Positions 36,803 to 47,903 of a stretch of DNA of 64,000 nt are shown piece by piece (within the stretch, counting starts at the first letter, position 1; each line of letters starts with the position of its first letter). A program made the translations under genes and the position numbers. Below the pieces are notes generated by a model that was given only the letters and a program-made list of their open reading frames with translations, was not told the DNA's origin and searched no databases. This DNA comes from Ganoderma boninense (taxonomy: Eukaryota > Basidiomycota > Agaricomycetes > Polyporales > Polyporaceae): contig CM035310.1 in the NCBI GenBank assembly GCA_002900995.3, forward strand, positions 1,083,176 to 1,147,175, written 5' to 3'.

Positions 36803-37430
36803 TCAACATCGACTGGAGTGCCGTTCAGGTTCCGCAGACGGAAACAATTCCTCCATCAAACTTCGCAACCTCTTCAGACCAAGTTCGCGGTCCCGCGTCC
36901 GGCGGCCCTCCTCCTCCTCCTCAGGCCCAGCACCAGGGCGGGCAACGTTGGCCTGTCCGACGATCAGCTCACGGAGCCAGCAGTGTGGCGCACGAGCCTC
37001 CGGGTCACTGTGCCAACTCGTCGGATATGGCAGAAGCTCCGCCTCCGAAGACTTGGGGGAGTGGTCGAGCTGCGCGAGGGGGACGTGTACACTGGACACT
37101 GGATGTACAGTCAGGAGCCGGCGAATGCTACGATGGACCCAGGTCCCCTGCATACTGTTCTACCCCATTCGGCATCCCGCCGCCGCCACCGCATAGCGAC
37201 GAGTCTTGGTCCAGGAGTCAGGCAGAACGTTTCAAGGTCAAGCCACGCCCGGACGAGGGGAATGCATGCATCCCCCACGGCCTCAGACATAGGAGTTCGC
37301 CCTGTCGGATGCAAACGGAGTATTCGGAATGACGACGCCCGCAGCTGGGCATGCACCTTGTATAGCAGCTCACCCTCGTTACCCAACCCCACCCACTGGT
37401 ACGCCCTCAGGCCCCTCCACAGCCGCAATC
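36803..37430 (-). pseudogene. F-box/LRR relic, C-terminal part next to the gap
   Basis: Minus-strand blocks match the end of subfamily-A proteins: RAWLDLETFCLTPGPRLVAM, VCRGPGSIVAFA, then in another frame HCWLRELIVGQANVARPG and LKRLRSLMEELFPSAE. The upstream two thirds of the gene are missing and the frames disagree. It restarts the F-box array after the gap. Confidence 0.65.
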
Positions 37431-37691
37431 AGTTCCATCATCGGCAGGCAATGCGAGAGGAGAGTGTCTCGAGACGAAGTTGGCCATTCTGAGGGGCGTA
37501 ATTGAAGCTCCGGGAGAGTAAGTGGCGTAAATGTCCGAGTACCGTACCCTCCCAGGATCATTGAGGGTGTAGCTTGGACGCCGACCGAGACATGAGGGCG
37601 TGAGCATTCGCGGTGAGAGCCCTCGTGGGAATGCCGCAGAAGGACCGCCAAGATGACAGTACTGCCATCGAAAAAGTGGCAGGGGCACGCC

Positions 37692-39593
37692 CTAGGATCG
37701 CGTATACGGATTAAACGCAAAGGTAAGGCTCGAACCTCGCGTGCACTCCGGACACAGGCTCGAATCCTCATCCGCCACCGCCCAATCCTCCTGCATCGCG
37801 AGTCTTTCCAGACGGAAGGGAGACGCCGCAAGCGGAAAGGCCCCTCTCACAACCTCCGATATCCTCCCAGCCAAGCCCGCCCTTCCACTTCCAGCGGGCA
37901 GCAGCACCCGCGGTATGACGAGCGTCCGCAGGTCATGCATATGCGGCTCGCCAGACGGAGGCCAGCCGTCGCGTGCGACAGTCTCCTCTGTCATCTCCAT
38001 CGCAGGCAGGTGGAGCACCCGCAACCTCGGACAGTTCCGGGCGAAGTGCATGAGTGCGCGCAGCGGACCACCACGAACGCGTTTTGGGGGCTCGTCGTCG
38101 TCCGGATGGTTCTGGAGGGTGAAGCCGAAGTAAGGCCAGATGCGCAGGTGGAACGCTTCCAGGGCTGGAAGGGCCTCCGCGACGGTGCGTAGGTCCGTCT
38201 CCGTGCAGACGATATCGAAGTAGCTGGGGAATCCGAACGAGAGGTGCCGCAGTGCGGAGAGGGCGAGGAGCGGGTGCGCGATGTCTAGGAGCGACGCTGC
38301 GAAGGCGTCCTCGACGAGCTCGATGCCGTATGCGACGCAGCCGCGTGGGGGCGGGACGCGCCCGTATGTCGCGGACACGGAGAGGCGCGTGATGGAGGGG
38401 TGTCGCGCGGCAAGCGTGCGGAAACACTGGGTGGCGGCTTTCGCGAGCTCGGCGGCTGGCTCGCCGTAGTCCCAACCTATGATGGAGAGCGCGTGCATCG
38501 GAGGGAGGCGGACGACATCGAGCAGAATGCTAAGGTTGGCCCAAGTGCCTTCGACAACGAGTGTGGTGATGGATTTGAACGTGAGTGAGTGACCAGTCGC
38601 TTCGGGGAAGCCCTCCCTAGTCAGCGAGATGGACAAGTGCTGCAGGGAAGGGAGCTCTGTCAGGAGTCGCAGGCTATCGAGATCTAAGAGGGGGAAGACT
38701 TGGAGATGATGCAGATGAGAACAATGAGTCTGCAAGAGCGACCTGCCGAGGATGGAGGGGTGGAAGTCGAGACGAAGGTTCTTGACTTCAGGAGCAGCGC
38801 TGAAGCTCTGGGTGAATATGGAGCGGAATTTCTCATCGAGTTCATACCAGCCGTCGTTGTTGACACTGAGATTGAGGTTACGCAAGGAAGGAGAGATGAG
38901 CGCGAAAGCTCCTGGGTTGGGAGCGTGGGGGGTAAAGTAGCAAGAGGCGACCGACAGTAGTCTCGGGAGGATTGGGGCGCGGTCTGTCACAGCCAAGAGG
39001 TCCTCCCATATTGCGCTCCATGCCGGGCCATCGAAGACAAATAAGGTGATGGCACGGACGCGTGAGGCGTACTCCATGAATCGGCGCCAGTTAGGATGGG
39101 CACGAGGATCGTCGGCAGTCCGCAAAACCTGACGAAAAGCAGGTGATATGCGGTATGATTGGCAATGGTAGCTCATAACACAGGATGTAATTGAACTCAC
39201 GTATTTCAAATCGTACCCTCTGAACAGCCTCCAACGTTTCTCGTAAGCCTCCGCAACACCACGAATGCGGTACCCTCCTCCACCTTGGTAAGGCAGACGA
39301 TAACGTTGAGGCTTCTTCCCGAGGTGTTCAAAGCCTTCTCGGACACCTTCCCTGGTGGCGATTCCAAGTTCGCACAGAAGATCAGCGAGAGGCTGGTCGT
39401 CAGGCAACCGCTTCCACAAGACATTGAGAGCAGGGCCAGTGAATCCCCTGCAAGACCGTGCTGCGAACGACAGCGACCGGCGAGACTCGTAGGCTTGACC
39501 GTCGTCCGACTGGTGGATAGGATCGAGGTAGGAAAAGACGTGGTAGAGGATGTCCGGAACATCCGACAGGGAGTGAGATGTCGCACTAGTCAT
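37692..39593 (-). CDS. F-box/LRR protein, subfamily B paralogue
   Basis: I choose ATG 39593 (MTSATSHSLSDVPDILYHV) because it aligns with the sister gene starting at 16348, although the frame is open 47 codons further. Exon 1 is 39593-39201 (131 codons, ending YDLKY) and exon 2 is 39128-37692, giving 609 aa. The 72-nt intron between them is in frame and lacks a stop, so the unspliced frame stays open. The domain order equals that of the sister: F-box-like region (FSYLDPIHQ, FAARSC, LNVLWKRL), LRRs (LRNLNLSVNN, LQHLSISL, HALSIIGWDYGEPAAE), LLDIAHPLLALSALRHL, FARNCPRLRVLHLP, a basic/hydrophobic end and Cys-Pro-Glu-Cys. Confidence 0.87.
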   Translation of the reverse strand: MTSATSHSLSDVPDILYHVFSYLDPIHQSDDGQAYESRRSLSFAARSCRGFTGPALNVLWKRLPDDQPLADLLCELGIATREGVREGFEHLGKKPQRYRLPYQGGGGYRIRGVAEAYEKRWRLFRGYDLKYVSSITSCVMSYHCQSYRISPAFRQVLRTADDPRAHPNWRRFMEYASRVRAITLFVFDGPAWSAIWEDLLAVTDRAPILPRLLSVASCYFTPHAPNPGAFALISPSLRNLNLSVNNDGWYELDEKFRSIFTQSFSAAPEVKNLRLDFHPSILGRSLLQTHCSHLHHLQVFPLLDLDSLRLLTELPSLQHLSISLTREGFPEATGHSLTFKSITTLVVEGTWANLSILLDVVRLPPMHALSIIGWDYGEPAAELAKAATQCFRTLAARHPSITRLSVSATYGRVPPPRGCVAYGIELVEDAFAASLLDIAHPLLALSALRHLSFGFPSYFDIVCTETDLRTVAEALPALEAFHLRIWPYFGFTLQNHPDDDEPPKRVRGGPLRALMHFARNCPRLRVLHLPAMEMTEETVARDGWPPSGEPHMHDLRTLVIPRVLLPAGSGRAGLAGRISEVVRGAFPLAASPFRLERLAMQEDWAVADEDSSLCPECTRGSSLTFAFNPYTRS

Positions 39594-40179
39594 GGTGGTG
39601 TTCGGCGAGATGCAGCTTACTACGGGCGCAGCATAAGCCGGAGCCGCCGTGTAGTTCGCAGTTTTAGTTTTGTGTAGTTCTCGGAGACGTACCGCGCTCT
39701 CAGGCAAACCGGACCTGGACCCATGCACATGCATTTAGCTCGTCCGACAACCTAGCTCCCATCGCGACTCCGACCACGAGGGAGAACTGCCATGGTATAG
39801 GAAAGCGTTGCCAATAGTGGATTCAGGTGAGCAGGGACGGTGCAGTTGAGAAGATAGTTACTGGGCCCTGCAATGGGAGCAGAACTCGCCGCCATCAGCG
39901 GCCACGACCCCGGGCAGAACCTCAAGCGCTCCGGCGCTAGATACATTCGGATGTCCACTCTTCGTGAGCCCTTCATGCCTCCCATGCAAGAAATCGAAAT
40001 ATGCTGAACCAGTCCTCCTTCTCACACTATTTACAGTGCTGTGAAGCTCTGATGCAAACCACAGATTATAGATTCAACACCCTCCTCCATTTGACTATTA
40101 CTTCTCCACCGAGGACAGGACGACCACCGGACTACTTAAACCAAATAATGTCCGGCCTGGCAGTCTGCGTAACTCCATG
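39594..40179. other. Intergenic spacer in the F-box array
   Basis: Upstream region of the gene starting at 39593 and downstream region of the damaged copy at 40180. No supported gene or repeat. Confidence 0.5.
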
Positions 40180-41623
40180 TCAGATTCGAAGAACCGCAAA
40201 CGGGAAGACTCTTTCCATCAAAGCACGGAACTGCACCGCGAATTCTCTGCGGCGGCTCAGGTCTGAACTGTCATCTCTAGAATGCGTTCGGACACGACCC
40301 ACGCTTAACTTACGCAGCCAATGTGGTGCAGCCGGGAGGGGCACCGAGTCGACCGACGGGTCGGACTCGGACTGCACGATTCGGTGAATGTCAAGGTTGC
40401 GCAGGCGGGGACAGTGGCGGGCAAACGGCAACGACGGACTCGACGTCCGCGCGCTGCCGCTGGACCCCGTCCCACTCCGAGTCACTGTAGTCTTCATGGT
40501 TCAGGCTGAACGTCTCGAGATCCGGCCATGCTTCCACGAATGCGCGGAAGTCGGCAGGGGTGTAGGGCACGAGGGGGCCGTGGAACGACACGGTGAAGCT
40601 CCGAATGGCGCGATGAGCGAGCAATGGGGCGACGAGCTCGGCCAGGTTACCCAAGTAGCCCATCTTTCGTGCCGATTCCTGGGTGCTGCGCCATTCGAAC
40701 GCCGTGAGGGAGGGACATTTGGCGAGGAGGGTGCGGAGGTGCCCTGGGAGTTCCTTGGACATGGTGTTGGAGTCGCTGTGCAATTCATCGACAGAGAAGC
40801 TTTGCAGCCGAGGGGCGTCAACGTAGGCGAGGAAGACACCAAGTCCGCCAAACGCGTAGCAGGACATTTCGAGGTTGCGAAGCTCTTTGAAGGTCATAGG
40901 GTGCTGCGCGGGTTGCCATGATTCAAGGACAAAGGTGAGAGATTCGAGGTGAGGGAGGGTGGTCAGGAAGCGGAGATCCTGCAGTTTGATCAGTGCACCG
41001 TGACGATGCAGTTCAAGGTGGCGCAGGTGACGATGCGACCGTGAAAGCGATTCCACATCCACAGGTTCATCTAGTAGTGGTACATGAACATCCAGCGTTT
41101 CGATCGACGAGAAAGTTCCTGCTGGCAAGGCGCTCCTCAGACGGGTGAGATCCCCTTCGCGCACCCGAGGGAGTGTCACCTCAAGCTCGCGTATGCCATT
41201 CCCGGACGGGTTCAGAAGGCGCAACGTGCCCATGTCGATAGGCATACCGGAATCCATACTCCGCATAGCTGCCCGCTTTAAATGAGGAAGGATGGGCGCA
41301 TCGCCAAACGTAATAGAGAGTTGACACCAGAAAGTGTCTTCCAGCAACTTCGTATGCGGACCGATGTCCACATAGTGAGCAAACGGGTCGATAATGATTT
41401 CGCGTACGAGAGCAGCGTATTCCTGGAACCGTTTCCAACCCGATTCGTGGGTCGCCGGTGTCCCGCACAATTCCTAAATAGAAAGCTATTATGATCTCAT
41501 CCATGGTAAGGCGCAAAGTGTACTCACCAAGGGGGGGCCATCCTTCCACTGAGTAAGGTGCGAGAGGATTTGATAGAGGGTATCGAGATCGATATTGCGG
41601 ACGGGAGTCTGAGGCGTTGCCAT
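40180..41623 (-). pseudogene. F-box/LRR copy, F-box core deleted and C terminus frameshifted
   Basis: Exon 1 (41623-41528) has only 32 codons. It starts MATPQTPVRNIDLDTLYQIL, like the gene at 11714, then jumps from SHLT straight to DGPPL at the splice donor, losing about 68 codons that hold the second half of the F-box. The deletion keeps the frame. Exon 2 (41473 on) opens ELCGTPATHESGWKRFQEYA and is open through LVAPLLAHRAIRSF, PYTPADF and EAWPDLETF to DVESVVA. One extra base near 40425 then shifts the frame; FARHCPRLRNL and the end (MERVFPFAVLRI) lie in the next frame to 40180. As it stands it encodes a truncated LRR protein without a complete F-box. Confidence 0.8.
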
Positions 41624-44057
41624 TAGGACTTAGGATGAGGCTGGAGAGGTGTTTAAGATAGCTCTGGCAAGTCGAGTACTCCTTCTATGGACTAGATGAG
41701 GCTCGAGGACTGGGGCAAGGAATGATTAATAATCGGCGAGCGTCGTCGAGCACAAGTTGAGCGCTAGCGCTGAATCTCGACATTTGATCACGATATCATT
41801 CGAATCGTGTGGCTGTGCTACGTATGTAGCCTGAGCTTCGCCTCGGACATCAGCAAACTAGGCAGCGGGTCTGCAGGGATCTGCAGCTTTAGTAATTATC
41901 TACAATGTTGGTAGGACATCGTAAGTGTTAATACATTAGTCAGTTCACGTGCAGGTACGAGCTCGGCATTCCGTCTGCTCCGTCAGCTTTAGGCACGATA
42001 CGGCCGCACCCGAACGATCTTTTATATTGCTCCCCGTTGTTACGTATTCCTCACGCGTTTGCCCTCCTCCCACCATCATCCCGCTCTCTCCCCCTCGCGT
42101 CGGTACTGTCCCCGGACTCGCACTCTCCGCTCTGTAGGGTCAACCGCGCCAATTCCATTCTTTCCGCGTCTCCTCTCCCCTCGTCTGCCGCCCTCGTAAC
42201 AACAGTAAGCACCTCACGGACTCCTGTAGGATGTCGGAGCGCTCTGTAGGTACCTGTAGGATACTACGTGAATTGCTGTAGATTGTTGTAGTTTGACCAC
42301 CGACAGATTATAGAGCCTTGCAAGGCCCTGTAGCATATCCTGCGTGAGACGGTAAGGGCCTGTAATTGGCCCACTAGAGCACTGTAGGGACCTACGGATT
42401 CCTATGAAGAATGATGGACGTCGTCCAAAATTCCCACTGTAATCCTACGGAAAGGATAATTATGACTGAGAACAGAAATATATTTCGTCAAAGGGACAAC
42501 GGCGTATATACACAATAATAAGTATATGTTGGGTCCGTACATGCTGAACTACGGTGATAGCCTGAGGAGGGGCGCGGAGAGGCAAATACTGACAGAGAAC
42601 GAACATGGATGGCTACCAACGCGCCTTCCGAGGAATGAGGTCCCCTGAATGCCGCGAAATCAAGGGGGGAGGAGTGCGGCAACTCAAGGGTGCTCACCTA
42701 AATGCGTGGACGAGACGCAGAACGTACCTGATTGCCTGCGAATGCTCTCGCATCACTTGAACGCCTTCAGACACCAACATACGACGAAGACGCACCTTTG
42801 GACCCTCTGCCAGGTCGCCCTAATGCTGCGAATTGACTGGAAACATTCACATTGAGCTCTGGTGCTTCAAGTTCGGCAGAGCTACCTGACCCCCTCAAGG
42901 GCGACTACACAGTAGCCAAACGCCAGTGCTAGTGAAGAACCTGGAATCGCAAAGTACGCACCTTTGTCTCCTATACGGCGATCCAAAATTGTATATAACT
43001 AGAAATATAATTCAAAAACTCACCTCGATGTCTCTAACGGAGCTACATATCTGACGATCAACTTGAGCGGACATGTGGCACGCACCTGAGGCTACTGGGA
43101 TCTGAGCGGGTGGACGGCAATAGCGGGGTTCAGCAGGGAGCAGAGACCGCAAGACCATCGAGAGCCGAGAGGGGATGGAAAGCAGAGGGGAGATGGTGGA
43201 CAGAGGGCAAGGCGCGAAGTTGGGGTGAAGTCGCGCAACCCGCGCTTATGATGTGGGTTCGGAGACAACGATGACGTCACCAAACATCAGCTCTCCTGCC
43301 AATTTGAGCCAGATTCGAGCACGTCTGGCATGGGATTACAACTCGTTGGGGCATGGATAGTGGGGTATTTGGGGCTCTGAAATGGTCCACTGAAGATTTG
43401 GGGTAAGGCCCGGCCCGTGCGAGAGATTATGAGACGCGAGCTGTTCAAGTTGGCGTATCGACCGCCCGTATTGAGTACGGGGCGACTGGAAACCGGTTTA
43501 TTAGGAACTTGATATCTGATAATAGGGCCTAGGTCTCGTCTACGAAGCAATTATTAGGGGATGAGGATTTGGCGCAGGAATCCTGTGGAGGATTGTAGAA
43601 CCATGCAATACATCGCCGTATCCGACGGACGCCTTACAGGTCCCTGGAACTGTCCAGCGTGTCCGGTGAACAGACTGCATGCGTCTAGAGTAGTGTATCG
43701 TATGCGATAAGTCCCTACAGACCACAGTCGTATCCTGCCATTCACTGTAAGGCCCTGCCGGACGGCGCCGGAGCCTGCGAATTCTTACCGTCATCTATAC
43801 GGTTGCGTAGCACCCTGCATTGCATTGCAGGTAAGTTGCGCTTTTGCTGATGGAGGTGGTCGGAGCGTTCCCGTGCTGACCATGATCCTTGCCCGTCCCA
43901 GACCCATTGTATCAGAGAAAGTAAGTCATGCGAATGTATTGAAAAAGACGCGCTCACACCCCCATGGTCACGTACAATTGTGACATCAGTATTCGCACCT
44001 CATAGCTAACGGTTTGGTCCTTCAAGGGACAACAGTTTTAGAGGGCTAGGCCGCTAA
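41624..44057. other. 2.4-kb gene-free interval in the F-box array
   Basis: No supported gene. It contains the CTGTAG-rich candidate element at 42195-43775; the rest is AT-richer non-coding sequence. Confidence 0.5.
42195..43775. mobile_element. Candidate non-autonomous DNA element with CTGTAG subterminal repeats
   Basis: The left 240 bp carry at least seven CTGTAG or close variants in direct orientation (about 42220-42385, for example CTGTAGGATG, CTGTAGGTACCTGTAGG). The right 200 bp (about 43600-43770) carry the opposite orientation or its variants (CCTTACAGG, CCCTACAG). Oppositely oriented subterminal repeats at two ends are typical of DNA transposons. There is no long frame inside. I cannot fix the exact ends or a target-site duplication, so the borders are approximate. 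Confidence 0.35.
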
Positions 44058-45741
44058 CTAGGATGCAAAGTAATTAGTGCTGGTACTGTGCCGGCTTCGC
44101 CACGGTGTCTCGAGGTATAGAGTCGCGGATGGAAGCATCTGCACCAGCAATCCGCGAAACTGCACCATGAAACCTTGGTGGCGCTCCTCATCCTGAGGCT
44201 TCGCCCTCCGGGAGCACACAACTTTGTCCACAGACAACTCCCGCAGCCGGTGCCGCGCAGGAGGGCAGCGCAGCAACTCGAGCAATGCCTTAGAGCCAAA
44301 CTGCTCCACCCTCGGAAGCACGAGGCTGCGAAGCCCAGGACAGTTGCGTGCAAAGACGAAAACCGTCTCGACGTCCGCATAGCGCTCCCCCTGTTTCCAA
44401 GTGCCGTCGTCCCACTCGTCGTCAAGGCTGAACGCCTCGAGGTCCGGCCACGCTTCCGCGATGGTACGGAAGTCGGCGGGTGTGTAGGGTACGATGGGGC
44501 CGTCGAACTGGATCGAGAAACTCCGCATGGTGCGGTGCGCGAGCAGCGGCGCGACGAGCTCTGCGAGCGGGGCGTCGCATTGCCGGCCGCCCGAGTAGTG
44601 TTTCCGATCCCTCGTCCGGCTGCTGGTCCACTTGAACGCCGTGAGGGGGGGGCACTTCGCGACCAGCGCGTGGAAGTCGTTCGCGATTTCTGGGGGCATG
44701 TGGCGCGAGTCTCCATGTGCCTCGGAGATGGAGAACCTCTGGAGCGGGGGGGTCGAAGTGGACGAGGACGGTCACGCTGGTGCAGCCGAGCCGGGAGTTG
44801 GATAATGTGAGGCTCAAAAAGCCTAGAGAGCGTGATATGGAGGTCTGATGAATGCCATAAGCTCATGCCGGAGACGTTTAGATGTTCGAGATTAGCGAGG
44901 GCATGAAGATCGGTGGGCCCAATCCTTGCGCGTTCGAACTTGAGAGAGCGTAGCCGCGGATGTGAACGGGTAGGCGACGTTATGTTCAGAAGCAGGAGTT
45001 CTAGATCTTGTACCGCAATCGAAAGTACCCGGAGGCTTGTGATCGACGAGAAAGACGCTGCAAGGGTTTTCTTTAGCCATTTGATGTCTCCTCCGGCCGC
45101 ACTAGGGAAGGCGAATTAATTGAGTTCAGAGAGGGACGCTGGGTTTAGAAGGTGAAGAATGGGCGTGACGCCGGCAGCCGAGGACAGACAGCACCAGAAG
45201 ACGTCTTGTAACAGCCTCACAGGACGGCTCACAGAGGGGACGAAGGGGTCAATGATGATTTCTTCGACTAGCGCGGCATATTCTTGAGACCGCAACCAGC
45301 CCGCCTTATGCGCGGCTAGTGTCCTGTACAATTCCTGGAAAAGATATAAACCGATTGGATTAGCTTCGGGAACCGATGTCACACACTAGAGGGGGCTTAT
45401 CCAGCTGCCGCAGAATAGGTGTCCGAGCAATCGTGATGATGCGACGCAGGTAGTACTCCAGCCAAAGTTTTGACTGGGAAGAGAGGCGGCCACGTCGCAG
45501 CCAGGGCTGGTCGAGCAAAACTGGTGTGGACTCTCTCCAAGCGAGACAAGATCTGGTGACCCAATTTTGAGACACGCGTTTCTTCAAAGGTGGCATAGTA
45601 CTTAGCATCGTAAGCTTTGGTGTCCCGCAGTGTGAGACTCTGTGGGAGGATGTGATAGAAGATATCATGGATTCCAGTGCAAGGGCGCCTGAGACTCGGA
45701 GCCGCAGGTATGACGTGTTTCTCAGAGTGGTATGTGGCCAT
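44058..45741 (-). pseudogene. Decayed F-box/LRR copy, subfamily A
   Basis: It starts at 45741 with MATYHSEKHV and IHDIFYHILPQSLT, an F-box-like start, then LSRLERVHTSFARPALAATW. Exon 2 resumes as LYRTLAAHKAGWLRSQEYAA and stops after PASLSELN at 45116. The N-terminal LRRs are broken by frameshifts and deletions. The last part is a long open frame from 44699 to 44058, with LVAPLLAHRTMRSFSIQFDG, AEAWPDLEAFSL, FARNCPGLRSL and LRELSVDKVV. It is probably dead, although the last third is still well kept. Confidence 0.8.
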
Positions 45742-46045
45742 GGAAGGTTTGAATGAACTGCAAAAAGTACTCACCTTGAACTGTGAGGTGGAGAGCTACG
45801 GATCACGATACATACATAAGCGCTTGCAATCCGTGGCACCACGTAGGTCACGGCAGTGCGGTCAACGTCGATCCGAACGCCGAAGAATGAAATTTACTGA
45901 ACGAAACCACCAGTTGTTTTCTCCACAAAAGATACAAGGTACGTATAAGTGAAGGTGGTCACTGATTCGATCGCTAATTATCCCCATTGGCCGATGCGCG
46001 TGGCGGCCATTGTGGCTCAGCCGTACTTGGACACAGTCAGCCTGC
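45742..46045. other. Intergenic spacer in the F-box array
   Basis: About 300 bp between a decayed copy and the 3' end of the interrupted copy. Nothing recognisable in it. Confidence 0.5.
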
Positions 46046-47382
46046 TCAAATCCCCAGAGCTTCCGGCGACCGGATGCGAACAACCGCAGACGGAAAGACC
46101 TGCTTTATCCAAGCACGGAAACACCTCGCATCTTCTTTCAAGTCCTCCCTACTCCGTTTCCCGGGACGACTGACGTAGATGTCCTCCACAGATAACTCGC
46201 GCAGCCAGTGCCGCGGTGCAGGAGCCTCGCCGACCGGACGGGCTGCCGACTCGCGAGCCGTGCCAGTAGAGTCAAGCTGGGAGCCTACGAACGAGATCCG
46301 GGGGTCGAATCGCACCGTGGGGACTTCAACCCTACGCAGTTTGGGACAACGGCGCACGAATGCGGCAATAGGCTCGATATCTGCGTATCGCTCCTTCCCT
46401 GAGCGCCGAGAGTCGTGGTGATAGAAGTGGAACGTCTCGAGGCCCGGCCACGCGCGTGCGAACGCGTGCAGGTCCATGGGGGTGTACGGCACAATGGGAC
46501 CGCTGAACGATGCAGAAAAGTGCTGCATCGCGCCGAGAGTGAGCAAGGGTGCCACGACCTGTGCGAGAGGTAAGCTGACGACCTGGTGCTCATCCCGGTA
46601 ATAGATTTCGTGCATGCTCCTCCACTTGAATGAGGTGAGGGCGGGGCATTTCGTGACAAGTGTGCGCAGGTAGGTTGTGAGCTCTTGGATCACGTTGCCG
46701 GTGTCCGAGTACGTTACGGAAATGGAGAATGTTTGGAGCTGAGGGGCATCCACGTGGGCTAGGAGTACACCAACGATGAGAAACCGGGCACAGGACACCG
46801 TGAGGTTACGGAGCGCCTGAAACTTGATGGGCGCGTCGACTGGATCCCAGCAATGAAGGTTCACAGAGAGTTCAGTAAGGCTGGGGAGAACTGCGAGGTG
46901 GCGGAGGCGACTAAGTGCGACAGATGCTCCGCGGAAGTGGTCAAGCTTGAGGCTGAGCAGTCGAGGATGTATGCGGGGAATTGATTCCAGATCGAGAAGA
47001 AATGTGTCGTGATCTACTACGATCTGGTGCATTTCCACCGAAAGGACCTCCAGATTCTGCATCGAAAAGACACAGTCTTTTAGTAATGACTTCTGGAGCC
47101 CTTTGAGCCTTCCTTTGGATATGTGGGAGAAAGCGACGTAAAGTTCACGTATTGCAGGGTTCAAAAGGCACAGCACGCCTGCGTCCATGGGCTGGTCGCT
47201 TCCACAAACGACAGTTGCCGCCTCCAAATGAGGCAGGATGGGTGTGTCGCCAAACGCAGAAGACATCTGGTACCAAAACGAGTCTTCCAGGGGCAGTGCA
47301 AAGACGTCACGTCTCGGGCAAAGAAATGGATCGACGGCGATCTCCCGCACCAGAGATGCGTATTCTCGGAATCGCATCCAGC
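46046..47382 (-). pseudogene. F-box/LRR gene split by retrotransposon, 3' part (most of exon 2)
   Basis: The open frame runs from the retrotransposon edge (GWMRFREYASLVREI) to 46046 without a break. It has LRRs (LEVLSVEM, LLSLKLDHF, LTELSVNLHCW, LRNLTVSCARF), then VVAPLLTLGAMQHF, GPIVPYTPMDLHAFARAW, PGLETFHFY, VRRCPKLRRVEV, LRELSVEDIYV and FRAWIKQVFPSAVVRI. The missing exon 1 and first 11 codons of exon 2 lie beyond the element at 56667-56277. Without the element and one copy of the 5-bp duplication, exon 2 counts 457 codons in frame, and the protein would be 557 aa. The gene was therefore intact when hit. Confidence 0.9.
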
Positions 47383-47387
47383 CCGGT
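47383..47387. repeat. Target-site duplication, left copy (CCGGT)
   Basis: CCGGT directly precedes the TG that opens the left LTR. The same five bases follow the CA that closes the right LTR at 56277-56281. Five bases is the usual duplication length for Ty3/gypsy integrases. Confidence 0.95.
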
Positions 47388-47821
47388 TGTAAGGGACCGG
47401 CGTCTGACTTCCCCGATTAGGCCGTGGCTCCGCCACCCAGCATCGTGCCCCAAGGTTTACAACCTCGATCCTCCTCGATCTCTCCCTTCAACTTCTTACA
47501 CGTTTGCGCTGTCGCGCCCATACCCTCATTCCGTCTCTCTTTCACTCTCGCTTCCTTTTTCCTAGCTTACCTTGTCTCTCGCTCTCTTGGCTCGATCTAT
47601 TCTCGTACGACCTCGATTCTCGGACCTTCGGTCCTCCGACACTCTCTACTCTATATAAACCCATGTACCTACAACACTGGATCCCAAGTTCTGGAGATAC
47701 CGAGACTCCACCCACTCACCTCTCTCGTGTGTCTCCGACTCTCTCGTGTTTCCCGACCGCCTCTCGACTTCTCGACACCGCTCAACGCGTCGTCTCCCCG
47801 AGAAGCGCCGGGTTTCTCACA
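47388..47821 (+). repeat. 5' LTR, 434 bp
   Basis: Starts TGTAAGGGACC and ends GGTTTCTCACA. It contains C/T-rich tracts, a TATATAA box near 47652 and, downstream, the presumed start of the R region. The length equals that of the right copy and I found no mismatch. Confidence 0.97.
47652..47658 (+). promoter_or_regulatory. Probable TATA box of the retrotransposon promoter
   Basis: TATATAA in the left LTR, about 165 bp before the LTR end. RNA start would be expected some 30 bp downstream, inside the LTR, as needed for an R region. The right LTR has the same box, near 56107, pointing into the F-box exon region. Confidence 0.6.
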
Positions 47822-47903
47822 TTTTTTGAGTGTTTCTTTTCTCGTATCTCTCTATCTATCGCGTCGGCTTGATCACCCGTTCGCTTTCTAGATAACCGGT
47901 ATT

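Noticed and set aside
34728..36809. A single 693-codon frame crossing the N gap on the minus strand
   Set aside because: The part upstream of about 36117 is in the wrong frame; the sensible BAG protein uses another frame there, and the X residues come from the gap.
35236..37332. 698-codon plus-strand frame crossing the N gap
   Set aside because: Antisense shadow of the BAG gene, including translated Ns.
47424..47891. Open frames in the two LTRs (also 55879-56307)
   Set aside because: The LTR is C/T-rich and open by composition; the same frame in both copies only reflects the repeat.
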